Shown: positions 45,046 through 53,955 of the stretch, piece after piece | Numbering within the stretch: position 1 is the stretch's first letter | How the letters are laid out: every line of letters begins with the position of its first letter | From: Sphingomonas gei | Lineage (GTDB): Bacteria > Pseudomonadota > Alphaproteobacteria > Sphingomonadales > Sphingomonadaceae | Direction: 5' to 3' | Assembly (NCBI RefSeq): GCF_004792685.1 | Contig: NZ_SRXT01000002.1 | Location: forward strand, 496,001-560,000 | Length of the DNA stretch: 64,000 bases | Translations under genes and position numbers: made by a program | The notes under the pieces: model-generated | What the model was told of the DNA's origin: nothing | Databases searched by the model: none | Seen by the model: the letters and a program-made list of their open reading frames with translations, nothing else

Positions 45046-45831
45046 TTACGCCGCAGTCCAGCCGCCATCCATCGAATAATTGGCGCCGGTGATCTGCGCG
45101 GCTTCGTCCCTGCAGAGAAAGAGCGCGAGCGCGGCAACTTGTTCCGGCTGGACGAACTGCTTGGTCGGCTGGGCATCGAGCAGGACGTCGTTGATCACTT
45201 GATCGCGGGTCAGGTTGCGCGTCTTCATCGTGTCGGGGATCTGGTTCTCGACCAGCGGGGTCCAGACATAGCCGGGCGAGATGCAATTGACCGTGATGCC
45301 ATGCGTCGCGACTTCGAGTGCGGCGGTCTTGGTCAGGCCGGCGATGCCGTGCTTGGCGGCGACATAGGCCGATTTGTTGGGGCTGGCGACGAGGCTGTGT
45401 GCGCTGGCAGTGGTGATGATCCGGCCCCAGCCGCGCGCCTTCATCAGCGGGATCGCGGCGCGCATCAGATGGAAGGTCGACGACAGGTTGATCGCGATGA
45501 TCGCGTCCCATTTCTCGATCGGGAATTCGTCGATCGGGGCGACATGCTGGATGCCGGCGTTCGAGATCACGATGTCGACGCTGCCGAGTTCCTCCTCGGT
45601 GCGGGCGACCATCGCGGCGATCTGGTCGGGCTTGGACATGTCGGCGGAGTCGTAGAGGGCAGTGGCGCCGGCCGTCGCTTCGAGCGCGGCGCGTTCGGTC
45701 TCGATCGCGGCGGCGACGCCGAAGCCGTTGATCACCACGCTTGCGCCTTCGGCAGCGAGCGCCTTGGCGTAAGCGAGGCCGATTCCGGAAGTCGAGCCGG
45801 TGACGATCGCGGACTTGCCCTTGAGGAACAT
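45046..45831 (-). CDS. bdhA: 3-Hydroxybutyrate dehydrogenase
   Basis: 261 aa SDR that oxidises (R)-3-hydroxybutyrate to acetoacetate with NAD+ in PHB breakdown. VTGSTSGIGLA binds the cofactor. Ser143, Tyr156 and Lys160 (TASAHSLVAS; SAYVAAKHG) are the catalytic set. The C-terminal SPGYVWTPLVENQIPD and QPTKQFVQPEQVA are typical of BdhA, with the conserved Gln/Lys residues that hold the substrate. A patatin hydrolase gene lies 9 bases upstream on the same strand, giving a PHB-use operon. Confidence 0.9.
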   Translation of the reverse strand: MFLKGKSAIVTGSTSGIGLAYAKALAAEGASVVINGFGVAAAIETERAALEATAGATALYDSADMSKPDQIAAMVARTEEELGSVDIVISNAGIQHVAPIDEFPIEKWDAIIAINLSSTFHLMRAAIPLMKARGWGRIITTASAHSLVASPNKSAYVAAKHGIAGLTKTAALEVATHGITVNCISPGYVWTPLVENQIPDTMKTRNLTRDQVINDVLLDAQPTKQFVQPEQVAALALFLCRDEAAQITGANYSMDGGWTAA

Positions 45832-45840
45832 GGCTGACTC

Positions 45841-46980
45841 CTAACGGTGCGTGAGGTCGAAGGCGGCGGTCTTGCCGTCGAGGATGTTCTGCGCGACGAG
45901 CTGTGCGCTCGCCATCGTCTCGGCGACCGCGGCGCGGCCGGCCTGCCAATGCTCGTGCATCGAGCGCGCGGAGAATTCGAAATCACGGCTGCCGCCCTCC
46001 CACGCATTGGCGCGGTAGATCAGGTGGACCAGGCTCAGCGGCTTCTCGTCGGCGAGTTGGCGCAGCGCGGCGACGTCGGGATCATCGGCCAGATCGGCCG
46101 GGAGCTTGGCGAGGACGCGGCGGATCGCCTCGCGTTCCTGGCGCAGCCGCAAGCGCTCGTCCGAGACTTGCCGCGTGCGGCTCGAGAAGCGGATCTCCTT
46201 TTCGCGGGCGAGCACGTCGGTGATCGTGCGCGGCAGATCGGCGGCGGCGGGGAAGAGATCGACCTGGAAGACGATGGTGCCCTCGGTCTGGCGGTCGAGG
46301 ATGTGGGTGAGCGGCGTGTTCGAGACGAGGCCGCCGTCCCAATAGAAGCGGCCGTCGATCTCGATCGGGGGCAGCCCCGGCGGCAGCGCGCCGGAAGCCA
46401 TGATGTGGCGTGCGTCGAGGCGCTCGTCGCTGGTGTCGAAATAGCGGAAATTGCCGCTGGCCAAGTCGACCGCGCCAACCGAGAGGCGGACCGGGCCGTT
46501 GTTGAGCAGGTCCCAGTCGACATGCGCGTCGAGCGTCTTGGCGAGCGGCGCGCTGTCGTAGAAGCTGAGCGCTCCCGGCGTGCCGGGCGTAGCGAATGCG
46601 GGGGGAATCGGACGCGGGCTGAAGAAGCCGGGGACCCCGCCCATCAGCACGGTCGCGGCCGCCCATTCATGCGCGAACTCGCGGGCAGTGTCGCTCAAGG
46701 GAATTGCGAAATCGGGAAGCGCGCCGGTGACGCCTTCCCAGAAGGCGCGGATCGCGGCGAGGCGAGTCTCGGGCGGGTTGCCGGCGAACAGCGCGGCGTT
46801 GACGGCGCCGATCGAGATGCCAGCGACCCAGTCGACTTCGATGCGCGCTTCGCCGAGCGCTTCGATCACCCCGGCCTGAAAGCTGCCGAGCGCGCCGCCG
46901 CCCTGGAGCACCAGGGCGACGCAGTCCGGCAGCGGCAGTCCGGCGACGCGGCGGCGCGGGCGGGGTTCGGCATCGGCCAT
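45841..46980 (-). CDS. Patatin-like hydrolase with DUF3734-type C-terminus
   Basis: 379 aa from ATG 46980. LVLQGGGALGSFQAGVIEAL is the oxyanion motif, GISIG the nucleophile elbow (Ser56), and YWDGGLVSNTPL the Asp of the patatin dyad. The C-terminal third (SLVHLIYRANAWEGGSRDFEFSARSMHEHW) is the DUF3734 domain. Because it is directly upstream of bdhA, a role in intracellular PHB or related ester mobilisation is a fair inference, though phospholipase activity is the family default. Confidence 0.88.
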   Translation of the reverse strand: MADAEPRPRRRVAGLPLPDCVALVLQGGGALGSFQAGVIEALGEARIEVDWVAGISIGAVNAALFAGNPPETRLAAIRAFWEGVTGALPDFAIPLSDTAREFAHEWAAATVLMGGVPGFFSPRPIPPAFATPGTPGALSFYDSAPLAKTLDAHVDWDLLNNGPVRLSVGAVDLASGNFRYFDTSDERLDARHIMASGALPPGLPPIEIDGRFYWDGGLVSNTPLTHILDRQTEGTIVFQVDLFPAAADLPRTITDVLAREKEIRFSSRTRQVSDERLRLRQEREAIRRVLAKLPADLADDPDVAALRQLADEKPLSLVHLIYRANAWEGGSRDFEFSARSMHEHWQAGRAAVAETMASAQLVAQNILDGKTAAFDLTHR

Positions 46981-47016
46981 GCGGGGGCTTTGGCGCAAGG
47001 CGGCGGCGAGGGCAAT

Positions 47017-47142
47017 ATCCTCCCTCGCGAAGCGGGGGAGGTGGCGCCGAAGGCGACGGAGGGGGCGCCTCCGCGAGCAACGTCCCTGCGGAGAGGCCCC
47101 CGTCAGCGTCGCTGACACCTCCCTGCTGAAGCGAAGGAGGAT
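47017..47142. repeat. Composite repeat family C, copy 3
   Basis: ATCCTCCCTCGCGAAGCGGGGGAGGTGGCG, then CGACGGAGGGGGCG, a loop, GAGGCCCCCGTCAGCGTCGC and CACCTCCCTGCTGAAGCGAAGG. It is an imperfect inverted repeat about 125 bases long between the divergent patatin and metallopeptidase genes. Confidence 0.85.
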
Positions 47143-47208
47143 TGAAACGCGTGCAACGCTTGCCGCGCTCAGGCATTGTTGCGGCAAGCAAACGATGAAG
47201 GGGTTCCC

Positions 47209-48090
47209 ATGCGGCTCGACGATCTCGATCCCACCGACAATGCGCGCGATCTGGGGTCTGGCGGAGGTGGCGGCGGTGGCTTCGGGCTGCTTGGCTTGCT
47301 GCCGATGCTGCTCGGGCGCGGCATGGGGTGCGGCGGGATCGCGCTGATCGGTATTGTCGCGTTGGTCTATTTCGCGATCTCGGGCGGCGGCGGGATGCTC
47401 GGCGGCGGGGGTGGCACGCAGGTCCAGCAGGGCCAGACGCAGGGCGCGGCCAAGGCATGCGACACGCAGGCGGAATTGTTCGCGTGCCGCGTGATGACCA
47501 GCACCGAGCAGGTGTGGGGCCAGGTCTTCGCCGAGCAGGGCAAGCGCTATCAGCCGGCGACGATCAACTTTTTCCAGAATTCGGTCCAGTCGGCGTGCGG
47601 CCAGGCTTCGGCCGCGGTCGGCCCGTTTTATTGCCCGAGCGACAAGGGCGTATTCCTCGACACCGCTTTCTTCGACGAGCTCGACAAGCGCTTCGGCGCC
47701 AAGGGCGACTTCGCCCGCGCTTATGTCGTCGGGCACGAAGTGGGGCACCATATCCAGAATCTCGAAGGTACTTCGGCGAAGGTCAGCCAGGCGGAGAGCC
47801 GCGGCTCGCGCGCCGAGGGCAATCACCTTTCGGTGCTGCTCGAGCTCCAGGCCGATTGCTATGCCGGCGTCTGGGCCAAGCGCAGCGGCCGGCTCGAGCC
47901 GGGCGATATCGAGGAAGGGATGACCGCGGCGAATGCGATCGGCGACGATACGCTGCAGCGCCAGGGTCAGGGTCAGGTGGTGCCCGACAGCTTCACCCAC
48001 GGCACCTCGGCACAGCGCAAGCAATGGCTCCAGCGCGGGCTCGACAGCGGCGATCCGGCGCAGTGCGATACGTTCAACGCCGCAATCTGA
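47209..48090 (+). CDS. Neutral zinc metallopeptidase, YpfJ family
   Basis: 293 aa from ATG 47209 with AAGGGG 7 bases upstream. After a Gly-rich N-terminus (DLGSGGGGGGGFGLLGLL) there is one membrane helix (about 45-60) and another Gly-rich linker. The zinc motif is HEVGHH (H176, H180) and LELQADCYAGVWA supplies the third ligand. It probably acts at the cytoplasmic membrane facing the periplasm. Substrate unknown. Family length and both Gly-rich segments are usual. Confidence 0.92.
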   Translation: MRLDDLDPTDNARDLGSGGGGGGGFGLLGLLPMLLGRGMGCGGIALIGIVALVYFAISGGGGMLGGGGGTQVQQGQTQGAAKACDTQAELFACRVMTSTEQVWGQVFAEQGKRYQPATINFFQNSVQSACGQASAAVGPFYCPSDKGVFLDTAFFDELDKRFGAKGDFARAYVVGHEVGHHIQNLEGTSAKVSQAESRGSRAEGNHLSVLLELQADCYAGVWAKRSGRLEPGDIEEGMTAANAIGDDTLQRQGQGQVVPDSFTHGTSAQRKQWLQRGLDSGDPAQCDTFNAAI

Positions 48091-48182
48091 CGCACAATAA
48101 GACGAACGGAAGCGAGCGCTCGCCGATCAAGGCTTGACGAATCCCCCTGCGCTCGGCTCCATTCCGGGCGAGGGGGACTTAA

Positions 48183-49262
48183 ATGGATCAGGAAACGCCG
48201 AACGCGCGCGCGTTCGAGTTCGCGGGCAACTGGCGTGAATTCGCGCCGATTGCCTTCACCAATTTGCTGCTGACGATCGTCACGCTCGGCATCTACACCT
48301 TCTGGGCGCGGACGCGCGAGCGGCGCTATTTGTGGAGCCATACGCGCTTCATCGACGACCGGCTCGAATGGACCGGCACCGGGCTCGAGCTGTTCATCGG
48401 CTATGTGGTGGCGATCCTATTGTTCTTCGTGCCGCTCGCGCTGCTCCAGTTCGCGATCCAGGCGCTGGCGATTCGTGGCCAGGACGGGGCGGCGGCGTTG
48501 CTGTTCGTCGTCCTCTACGTCGCGATCCTCTACATGGTCGGCCTCGCGATTTATCGCGCGATGCGATACCGGTTGAGCCGCACCTATTGGCACGGCATCC
48601 GCGGCGGCAGCGACGATCAGGGCTTCGGCTATGCGGTATCGCATCTGTGGAAGACCATCGTCGGGTCGATGGCGCTCGGGCTGCTCGTCCCCTGGGCGAT
48701 GGTCAATCTGTGGAACGAGCGGTGGAACCGGATGAGCTTCGGATCCTACCAGTTCGAATCGGGTGCGCGCGTCACCGGGGCGGTGATCGGGCGCTATCTG
48801 CTCTATTATCTGGTGCCGATCCTGCTGTTCGTCGGCATCGCGGTGGGCGCCTATTTTTTCGGACCGGCGCTGAGCGGATCGGCCCAGCAGATGCAGGTGT
48901 CGCTGATCATCATCGGTGTGCTGCTCTATATCGGCTTCTTCGTGGTGCTCGGGCTGATCGCGGTGACTTTCTACGCCGCCTATTTCCGCGAAGTGGTGGG
49001 CAATCTCTCGCTCGGCGGGCTCGAATTCGAGTTCGGCGCGCGGACCAAGGACTGGTTGATCTTGTTCGTCGTCAACGTGCTGCTGGTGGTGGGCACGCTG
49101 GGGATCGGGACGATCTTCATCGGCTATCGCAACTGGGCGTTCTTCGTGCGCCACATGCAGGCCTATGGCATGCTCGATCTCGACGAATTCAACCAATCGA
49201 CAACACGCGAACCAAAGCAGGGCGAGGGGCTGCTGGACGCGTTCGATGTCGGCGCTTTCTGA
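48183..49262 (+). CDS. YjgN family (DUF898) membrane protein
   Basis: 359 aa polytopic membrane protein with at least six helices. FAGNWREFAPIAFTNLLLTIVTLGIYTFWARTRER and later GARTKDWLILFVVNVLLVVGTLGIG are the two homologous DUF898 repeats, each with the TLGIY/G-FWA or R motif. Function unknown in the family. Its last 17 bases overlap the M48 peptidase start, suggesting a functional pair. Confidence 0.88.
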   Translation: MDQETPNARAFEFAGNWREFAPIAFTNLLLTIVTLGIYTFWARTRERRYLWSHTRFIDDRLEWTGTGLELFIGYVVAILLFFVPLALLQFAIQALAIRGQDGAAALLFVVLYVAILYMVGLAIYRAMRYRLSRTYWHGIRGGSDDQGFGYAVSHLWKTIVGSMALGLLVPWAMVNLWNERWNRMSFGSYQFESGARVTGAVIGRYLLYYLVPILLFVGIAVGAYFFGPALSGSAQQMQVSLIIIGVLLYIGFFVVLGLIAVTFYAAYFREVVGNLSLGGLEFEFGARTKDWLILFVVNVLLVVGTLGIGTIFIGYRNWAFFVRHMQAYGMLDLDEFNQSTTREPKQGEGLLDAFDVGAF

Positions 49263-50328
49263 GCCTTCGGTCCGCGTCTGGCATTATGACGGCGCGAGCG
49301 GGATCCGCCGCGATCCGATGATGGTGCTCGCGGGCGACGGCTTCGTGCTGGTCGAGCCGGACCGCGAGGACGGGCCCTATGCCTTTGCCGATCTGATCGC
49401 GCAGGGGATCGTCAACGGCCATCCCCGCTTTGGCCTGGCCAAGCGGACCGGGTGGAGCATGACGCTCACCGAAGCGGCACCCGAGGAAATCGCGGCGCGG
49501 CTGCCGGGCGCGCGCCGCTATGGCGGGGTGATCGACCGGATCGGGCTGTGGCCCGCGGTGGGGGCATTCACTGCAGTCTCGGCATTGGCGGTGCTCGGGC
49601 TGATGACGATGCCGTCGGTGGTAGCGCGGATGATCCCGCGCTCGGTGGAGGCGCGGCTGGGATCGCTGATGGTCGGCGATTTCGGCGAGCGGGCATGCGA
49701 AGATCCGGCGGGCGCGGCCGCGCTGCAGGCGCTGGCGACGCGGATGCAGATGCAGGACGGCGTCGACCTGCGCGTGGTCGACGTGCCGATGGTCAATGCC
49801 GTGACCTTGCCGGGCGGGCACGTCGTTCTGTTCAGCGGGCTGCTGCGTCAAGCATCGTCGCCCGACGAAGTCGCGGGGGTGCTCGCGCACGAACTGGGGC
49901 ATGTCGAGAATCGCGACGTGCTCGAATCATTGGTGCGGCAGTTGGGGCTAAGCGTGGTGCTGGGCGGGCTTGACGGCAATGTCGGCGGCTACACCAATGC
50001 CTTGCTGTCGGCGAGCTATTCGCGCGGTGCCGAGGCGCGCGCGGACGGCTTTGCGATCGATGCGCTGACGCGGGCGCAGATCTCGCCCCGGCCGACCGCT
50101 TTGTTCTTCCAGCGTCTGTCGAAGAGCGAGATCAAGGTGAAGGGCGCCGACGCGCTGCTCGGTTATCTGGCGAGCCATCCAATGTCGTCCGAGCGTGAGC
50201 GGCGCTTCGCGGCGAGCGCGGGCAAGGCGGCGACCGCGCCGGCGCTTGATGCGGCGCAGTGGCAGGCGCTCAAGGGGATTTGCGGGGCTGGCGGCGGCAC
50301 GTGGAAAAGGAGCAGGCTGGGGTTTTAG
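49246..50328 (+). CDS. M48 family metallopeptidase
   Basis: 360 aa from ATG 49246. The N-terminal 110 residues are a unique cytoplasmic-type domain, one helix (about 108-128) follows, and the peptidase domain has VLAHELGHVENRDVLESL (zinc H215 and H219) and RGAEARADGFAID with the third ligand Glu. This is the BepA/Oma1-like group, implicated in membrane quality control; here it is paired with the YjgN protein through an overlap. An in-frame start at 49165 would lie inside yjgN. Confidence 0.9.
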   Translation: MSALSEPSVRVWHYDGASGIRRDPMMVLAGDGFVLVEPDREDGPYAFADLIAQGIVNGHPRFGLAKRTGWSMTLTEAAPEEIAARLPGARRYGGVIDRIGLWPAVGAFTAVSALAVLGLMTMPSVVARMIPRSVEARLGSLMVGDFGERACEDPAGAAALQALATRMQMQDGVDLRVVDVPMVNAVTLPGGHVVLFSGLLRQASSPDEVAGVLAHELGHVENRDVLESLVRQLGLSVVLGGLDGNVGGYTNALLSASYSRGAEARADGFAIDALTRAQISPRPTALFFQRLSKSEIKVKGADALLGYLASHPMSSERERRFAASAGKAATAPALDAAQWQALKGICGAGGGTWKRSRLGF

Positions 50329-50334
50329 GCGCGT

Positions 50335-50469
50335 AATCCTCTCCCGCGTAAGCGGGGGAGGTGGCATGCGCAGCATGACGGAGGGGGGCGTCTCCGCGGG
50401 CGGGGCGCTTGCGGCCGGGCCCCCTCCGTCGCCTTCGGCGCCACCTCCCCCGCTGCGCGGGGGAGGATT
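50335..50469. repeat. Composite repeat family C, copy 4
   Basis: AATCCTCTCCCGCGTAAGCGGGGGAGGTGGC, GACGGAGGGGGGCG, then GGCCCCCTCCGTCGCCTTCG and CACCTCCCCCGCTGCGCGGG-GGAGGATT. The outer and inner modules are inverted, so the unit can form one long or two shorter hairpins. It occupies almost all of the gap before the next gene. Confidence 0.88.
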
Positions 50470-50502
50470 GATGAGCGCGCGCTCCGCCTATAAGTCCGCG
50501 AC

Positions 50503-51249
50503 ATGACCGAACCTGCCGAAGCCCCCGAACGCCCCAAGCTCGCTTATCGTCACACCCCCGGACGCGGGCCGACGATCGTGTTCCTGTGCGGATATGGTTC
50601 CGACATGAACGGCAGCAAGGCGCTGGCGCTCCAGCAATGGGCACAGCGTAATGGCCAGGCGTTCCTGCGCTTCGATTATGCCGGCTGCGGCGAGAGCGAA
50701 GGCGCTTTCGAGGACCAGACGCTTGCGCTGTGGCGCGACGATGCGCTGCGCGTGATCGACGCCGCAGTGCAGGGGCCGGTGGTTCTGGTCGGCTCGTCGA
50801 TGGGCGGCTGGCTGATGCTGCTGGTCGCCAAGGCACGGCCCGGGCAAGTCGTGGGAATGGTCGGGATCGCCGCGGCGCCCGACTTCACCGACTGGGGTTT
50901 CAGTCAGGCCGACAAGCTGACCATTCTTCAGCATGGGCGGATCGAGCAGCCCAACGACTATGGCGATTCTCCGACCGTTACGACGCGCGGCTTCTGGGCG
51001 TCGGGCGAGGCCAATCGGGTGATGATCGGGCCGATTCCGTTCGACGGGCCGGTGCGGCTGCTTCAAGGCCAGCGCGACAAGGACGTGCCGTGGGAGCGCG
51101 CCGCGCGGCTGGCCGAATTGTTCCGTTCAGACGCAGTGCAGACATTGCTGGTCAAGGACGGCGACCACCGGCTCTCGCGCGATTCCGATCTCGCGCTGAT
51201 CGTCCGGGCTGTCGAGGACGTGCTTGCCTTATGCTCTTCTACTTCCTGA
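50503..51249 (+). CDS. Alpha/beta hydrolase
   Basis: 248 aa. TIVFLCGYGSDMNGSK is the oxyanion loop, GSSMGGWLMLL the GxSxG nucleophile elbow, and GQRDKDVPWE and DGDHRLSRDSD give Asp and His. It resembles the carboxyesterase/YcfP-like group; no signal peptide. Substrate unknown. It overlaps the next gene by 19 bases, so they form an operon. Confidence 0.88.
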   Translation: MTEPAEAPERPKLAYRHTPGRGPTIVFLCGYGSDMNGSKALALQQWAQRNGQAFLRFDYAGCGESEGAFEDQTLALWRDDALRVIDAAVQGPVVLVGSSMGGWLMLLVAKARPGQVVGMVGIAAAPDFTDWGFSQADKLTILQHGRIEQPNDYGDSPTVTTRGFWASGEANRVMIGPIPFDGPVRLLQGQRDKDVPWERAARLAELFRSDAVQTLLVKDGDHRLSRDSDLALIVRAVEDVLALCSSTS

Positions 51250-51980
51250 GCCTTCAGGCGGCGACTGCCGCGGCGCCCCAAGCCGGGCAGGAGCCGCCGC
51301 GCTTCGCCGCGTGCATGGACCTCGCCACCGGCGACCCGTCGCAAGGTGTGACCGCGGCGGGACAATGGCGAACCGATGGCGGCGGGATGCTCGCGCGGCA
51401 GTGCCTCGGCGTGGCCTATGCCAATCAGAAGCGATGGCCCTCGGCGGCGGCGGCGTTCGAGGAGGCGGCACGCGAGGCCGAAACCTCGCGTGACGCGCGT
51501 GCGTCCAATTACTGGGCGCAGGCGGGCAATGCCTGGCTGGCGGCGGGCGAGCACGTAAAGGCGCGCGCGGCGCTCGATGCGGCGCTCGCGAGCGGGCATC
51601 TGGCCGGGCTGGCTTTGGGCGAGGCGCGTCTCGATCACGCGCGGGCGCTGGTTGCGGCGGGCGACGCGGACGGCGCGCGGGCGGATCTCGACCGGGCATT
51701 GCAGGATGCCGCCGCCGACCCGCTGGCGTGGCTGCTCTCCGCGACCCTGGCGCGGCGGCAGGGCGACCTGCCGCGAGCCAAGACCGACATTGCCGAGGCG
51801 CTCAAGCGCGCCGCCGACGATGCGCAGGTCCAGCTCGAGGCGGGCAATATCGCGGCGAGCGCCGGCGACGAAGCGGGCGCGCGCGCGGCGTGGGGGCAAG
51901 TGCTGACGCTGTCGCCGGGGAGCGCCACGGCGGATTCGGCACGCAAGGCGCTGGCGCAGTTCGGAGCGAGCGAGCGGTAG
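51231..51980 (+). CDS. Exported TPR-repeat protein
   Basis: 249 aa from ATG 51231 inside the hydrolase gene. MLFYFLSLQAATAAAP looks like a short signal peptide. The rest is built of Ala-rich helical hairpins consistent with tetratricopeptide repeats (WPSAAAAFEEAAREAE; ARADLDRALQDAAADPLAW; ARAAWGQVLTLSPGSATA). It is probably a periplasmic scaffold. No known partner; genetic coupling to the hydrolase is seen, its meaning is not. Confidence 0.75.
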   Translation: MLFYFLSLQAATAAAPQAGQEPPRFAACMDLATGDPSQGVTAAGQWRTDGGGMLARQCLGVAYANQKRWPSAAAAFEEAAREAETSRDARASNYWAQAGNAWLAAGEHVKARAALDAALASGHLAGLALGEARLDHARALVAAGDADGARADLDRALQDAAADPLAWLLSATLARRQGDLPRAKTDIAEALKRAADDAQVQLEAGNIAASAGDEAGARAAWGQVLTLSPGSATADSARKALAQFGASER

Positions 51981-52052
51981 GATCGCTCCCCTCCCTTGCA
52001 GGTAGGGGAATGGAAGGCCTATCTCCCGGCCTGACAGCGACAGGAAGCCTCC

Positions 52053-52508
52053 ATGCAGTATCTCCACACGATGATCCGCGTCACCGACCCTGAGGCGACG
52101 GTGCGCTTCTTCGAGCTGCTGGGCTTGCAGGAAGTGCGGCGGATGGAGAGCGAGAAGGGGCGGTTCACACTGATCTTCCTCGCCGCGCCCGAGGATTCGA
52201 ACGGTCCGGGCAAGCGCGCCAATGCCGAAGTCGAGTTGACCTACAACTGGCCCGCCGAGGATGGCAGCGAACCCGAAGCCTATGGCGGCGGGCGCAATTT
52301 CGGGCACCTCGCTTATCGTGTCGACAATATCTACGAGACTTGCCAGCGGCTGCTGGACGGCGGGGTGACGATCAACCGGCCGCCGCGCGACGGGCACATG
52401 GCGTTCGTGCGGACCCCCGACGCCATCTCGATCGAATTGCTCCAGGCGGGCGAGCCGCTGGCGCCGGCCGAACCCTGGGCGTCGATGCCGAACACCGGCA
52501 GCTGGTGA
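52053..52508 (+). CDS. gloA: Lactoylglutathione lyase (glyoxalase I)
   Basis: 151 aa. [22 protein letters not shown] begins the first beta-alpha-beta-beta-beta module with the metal His; VELTYNW and [18 protein letters not shown] continue with the glutathione site and second module, and IELLQ carries the last metal Glu. It converts methylglyoxal-glutathione hemithioacetal to lactoylglutathione. Its stop overlaps the nitronate monooxygenase start by 4 bases, and glyoxalase II (gloB) lies 1.5 kb on. Confidence 0.92.
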   Translation: MQYLHTMIRVTDPEATVRFFELLGLQEVRRMESEKGRFTLIFLAAPEDSNGPGKRANAEVELTYNWPAEDGSEPEAYGGGRNFGHLAYRVDNIYETCQRLLDGGVTINRPPRDGHMAFVRTPDAISIELLQAGEPLAPAEPWASMPNTGSW

Positions 52509-53551
52509 ACGACCCGGCGGCCCGCTTCCGCGCACTGACCGGCGCCGCGGTGCCGATCGTGCAGGCGCCGATGGCGGGGGCGGGTGGAGTGGCACTGGCG
52601 GTCGCGGCGATGCGGGGCGGGGCGGTGGGATCGCTACCCTGCGCGCTGCTCGATGCGGCGCAAGTGCGAGCGCAGGTCGCCGAAGTGCGCGCCGCGGCGG
52701 ACGGGCCGCTCAACCTCAATTTCTTCTGCCACGAACTCGACGAAGCCCCGGACGATGCCGCGTGGCGGAGCGCGCTCGCGCCGTTTTATGCGCGCGAAGG
52801 GGTGGCGCCGCCAGCGGGCGCGGCAGGGCTGCGGCGGCCTTTCGACGAGGCATTGTGCGAGGCGGTCGAGGCGCTGCGGCCCGAGATCGTCAGTTTCCAT
52901 TTCGGGCTGCCGGCGCCGGCCTTGCGCGCGCGGGTCAAGGCGGTGGCGAAAGTGTTCGGCAATGCGACGACGGTCGATGAGGCGCGGTTTCTCGAACGGC
53001 AGGGCTGCGACGCCGTGATCGCGCAAGGAAGCGAGGCGGGCGGGCATGTCGGCTGGTTCCTCGAAGGACATCGCCCGGTCGGCACGCTCGCGCTGGTGCG
53101 GCGCGTGGTTCGCGCGGTCGACATTCCGGTGATCGCCGCGGGCGGGATCATCGATGGCGCCGGCGTCGCTGCGGCGCTGATGCTGGGCGCGAGCGGCGCG
53201 CAATTGGGCACTGCCTATCTCGCCACGCCCGAGAGCCTGGCGTCAGCGATGCATCGAGCGCTGCTGTGCAGCGAGGCCGAGACGCTGTTCACCAATGTGC
53301 TGTCCGGGCGCGAGGCGCGCGGCTTCCGCAATCGGCTGATCGACGCGCTCGGGCCGATCTCGCCGGTCGCGCCGGCATTCCCGCATGCGGCGACCGCGCT
53401 CGCCTCGTTGCGCGCGGCGGCGGAAGCGGACGGGCGGGCGGATTATTCGCCTTTATGGGCGGGACAGGCGGCATCGCTCGCACGGGCGATGCCGGCAGAG
53501 GCGCTGACCCGATTGCTGGGCGAAGAGATGCTTGCAACGCTCGGTCGCTAG
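52505..53551 (+). CDS. Nitronate monooxygenase (2-nitropropane dioxygenase-like)
   Basis: 348 aa from GTG 52505 in a GTGA overlap with glo[19 protein letters not shown] is the FMN phosphate motif, [14 protein letters not shown] and [10 protein letters not shown] follow, [13 protein letters not shown] contains the conserved His base, and [29 protein letters not shown] is the FMN site. It detoxifies nitronates and related nitro compounds. Being co-translated with gloA points to a reactive-electrophile stress unit. Confidence 0.9.
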   Translation: MNDPAARFRALTGAAVPIVQAPMAGAGGVALAVAAMRGGAVGSLPCALLDAAQVRAQVAEVRAAADGPLNLNFFCHELDEAPDDAAWRSALAPFYAREGVAPPAGAAGLRRPFDEALCEAVEALRPEIVSFHFGLPAPALRARVKAVAKVFGNATTVDEARFLERQGCDAVIAQGSEAGGHVGWFLEGHRPVGTLALVRRVVRAVDIPVIAAGGIIDGAGVAAALMLGASGAQLGTAYLATPESLASAMHRALLCSEAETLFTNVLSGREARGFRNRLIDALGPISPVAPAFPHAATALASLRAAAEADGRADYSPLWAGQAASLARAMPAEALTRLLGEEMLATLGR

Positions 53552-53572
53552 TGTATTATATTAATAATACAC
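53532..53572 (+). promoter_or_regulatory. Promoter with AT-rich palindromic operator before a small lipoprotein
   Basis: TTGCAA at 53532-53537 and TATTAT at 53554-53559 form a promoter with a 16-base spacer. The -10 box lies inside a perfect inverted repeat, GTGTATTAT at 53551-53559 and ATAATACAC at 53564-53572, separated by ATTA. A repressor bound there would block transcription. The half-site GTGTATTA also precedes the GntR gene at 22649. Confidence 0.55.
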
Positions 53573-53584
53573 ATGGAGGCGAGT

Positions 53585-53917
53585 ATGGTGCGTTTGGGTG
53601 TTGCTGGGTTGGCCGCGCTGCTGCTCGGCGGGTGCGGCGGCGGCGAGCGCTCGGCGCTGTCGGTATCGCTCCGCGCCGAGTCGAGCGCGGCGACGGTGCA
53701 GTGCGTGGATACGAGCAGTGGGCTATGCCATGTCGCCTTCGCGACGGCGACTCCGCTGCGCGGGGATATCCCCAAGGGCGAGAGCCGGCGCTTCGAAGGC
53801 GTGGTGCCGGGCACGCCGATGTGCATCGAACCCGAGCCGGTCGACCTGTCCAAATGCAATCGCACTGCGATCAAGCAAGGCACGCAGAAGATTGCGCGCA
53901 GCCGCGTCACCAGCTGA
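53585..53917 (+). CDS. Small lipoprotein
   Basis: 110 aa from ATG 53585; GGAGG lies 5 bases upstream, and the ATG at 53573 would sit on top of that site. MVRLGVAGLAALLLGGC is the lipoprotein signal. The mature part has four cysteines (VQCVD, GLCHV, MCIEP, KCNRT) that could form disulfides in the periplasm, and a basic end. I do not recognise the family. It has its own palindrome-controlled promoter within the glyoxalase cluster. Confidence 0.65.
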   Translation: MVRLGVAGLAALLLGGCGGGERSALSVSLRAESSAATVQCVDTSSGLCHVAFATATPLRGDIPKGESRRFEGVVPGTPMCIEPEPVDLSKCNRTAIKQGTQKIARSRVTS

Positions 53918-53955
53918 GGCTGGCGCGGCCGCGTTCCGACACCTAACTTAGTGCC

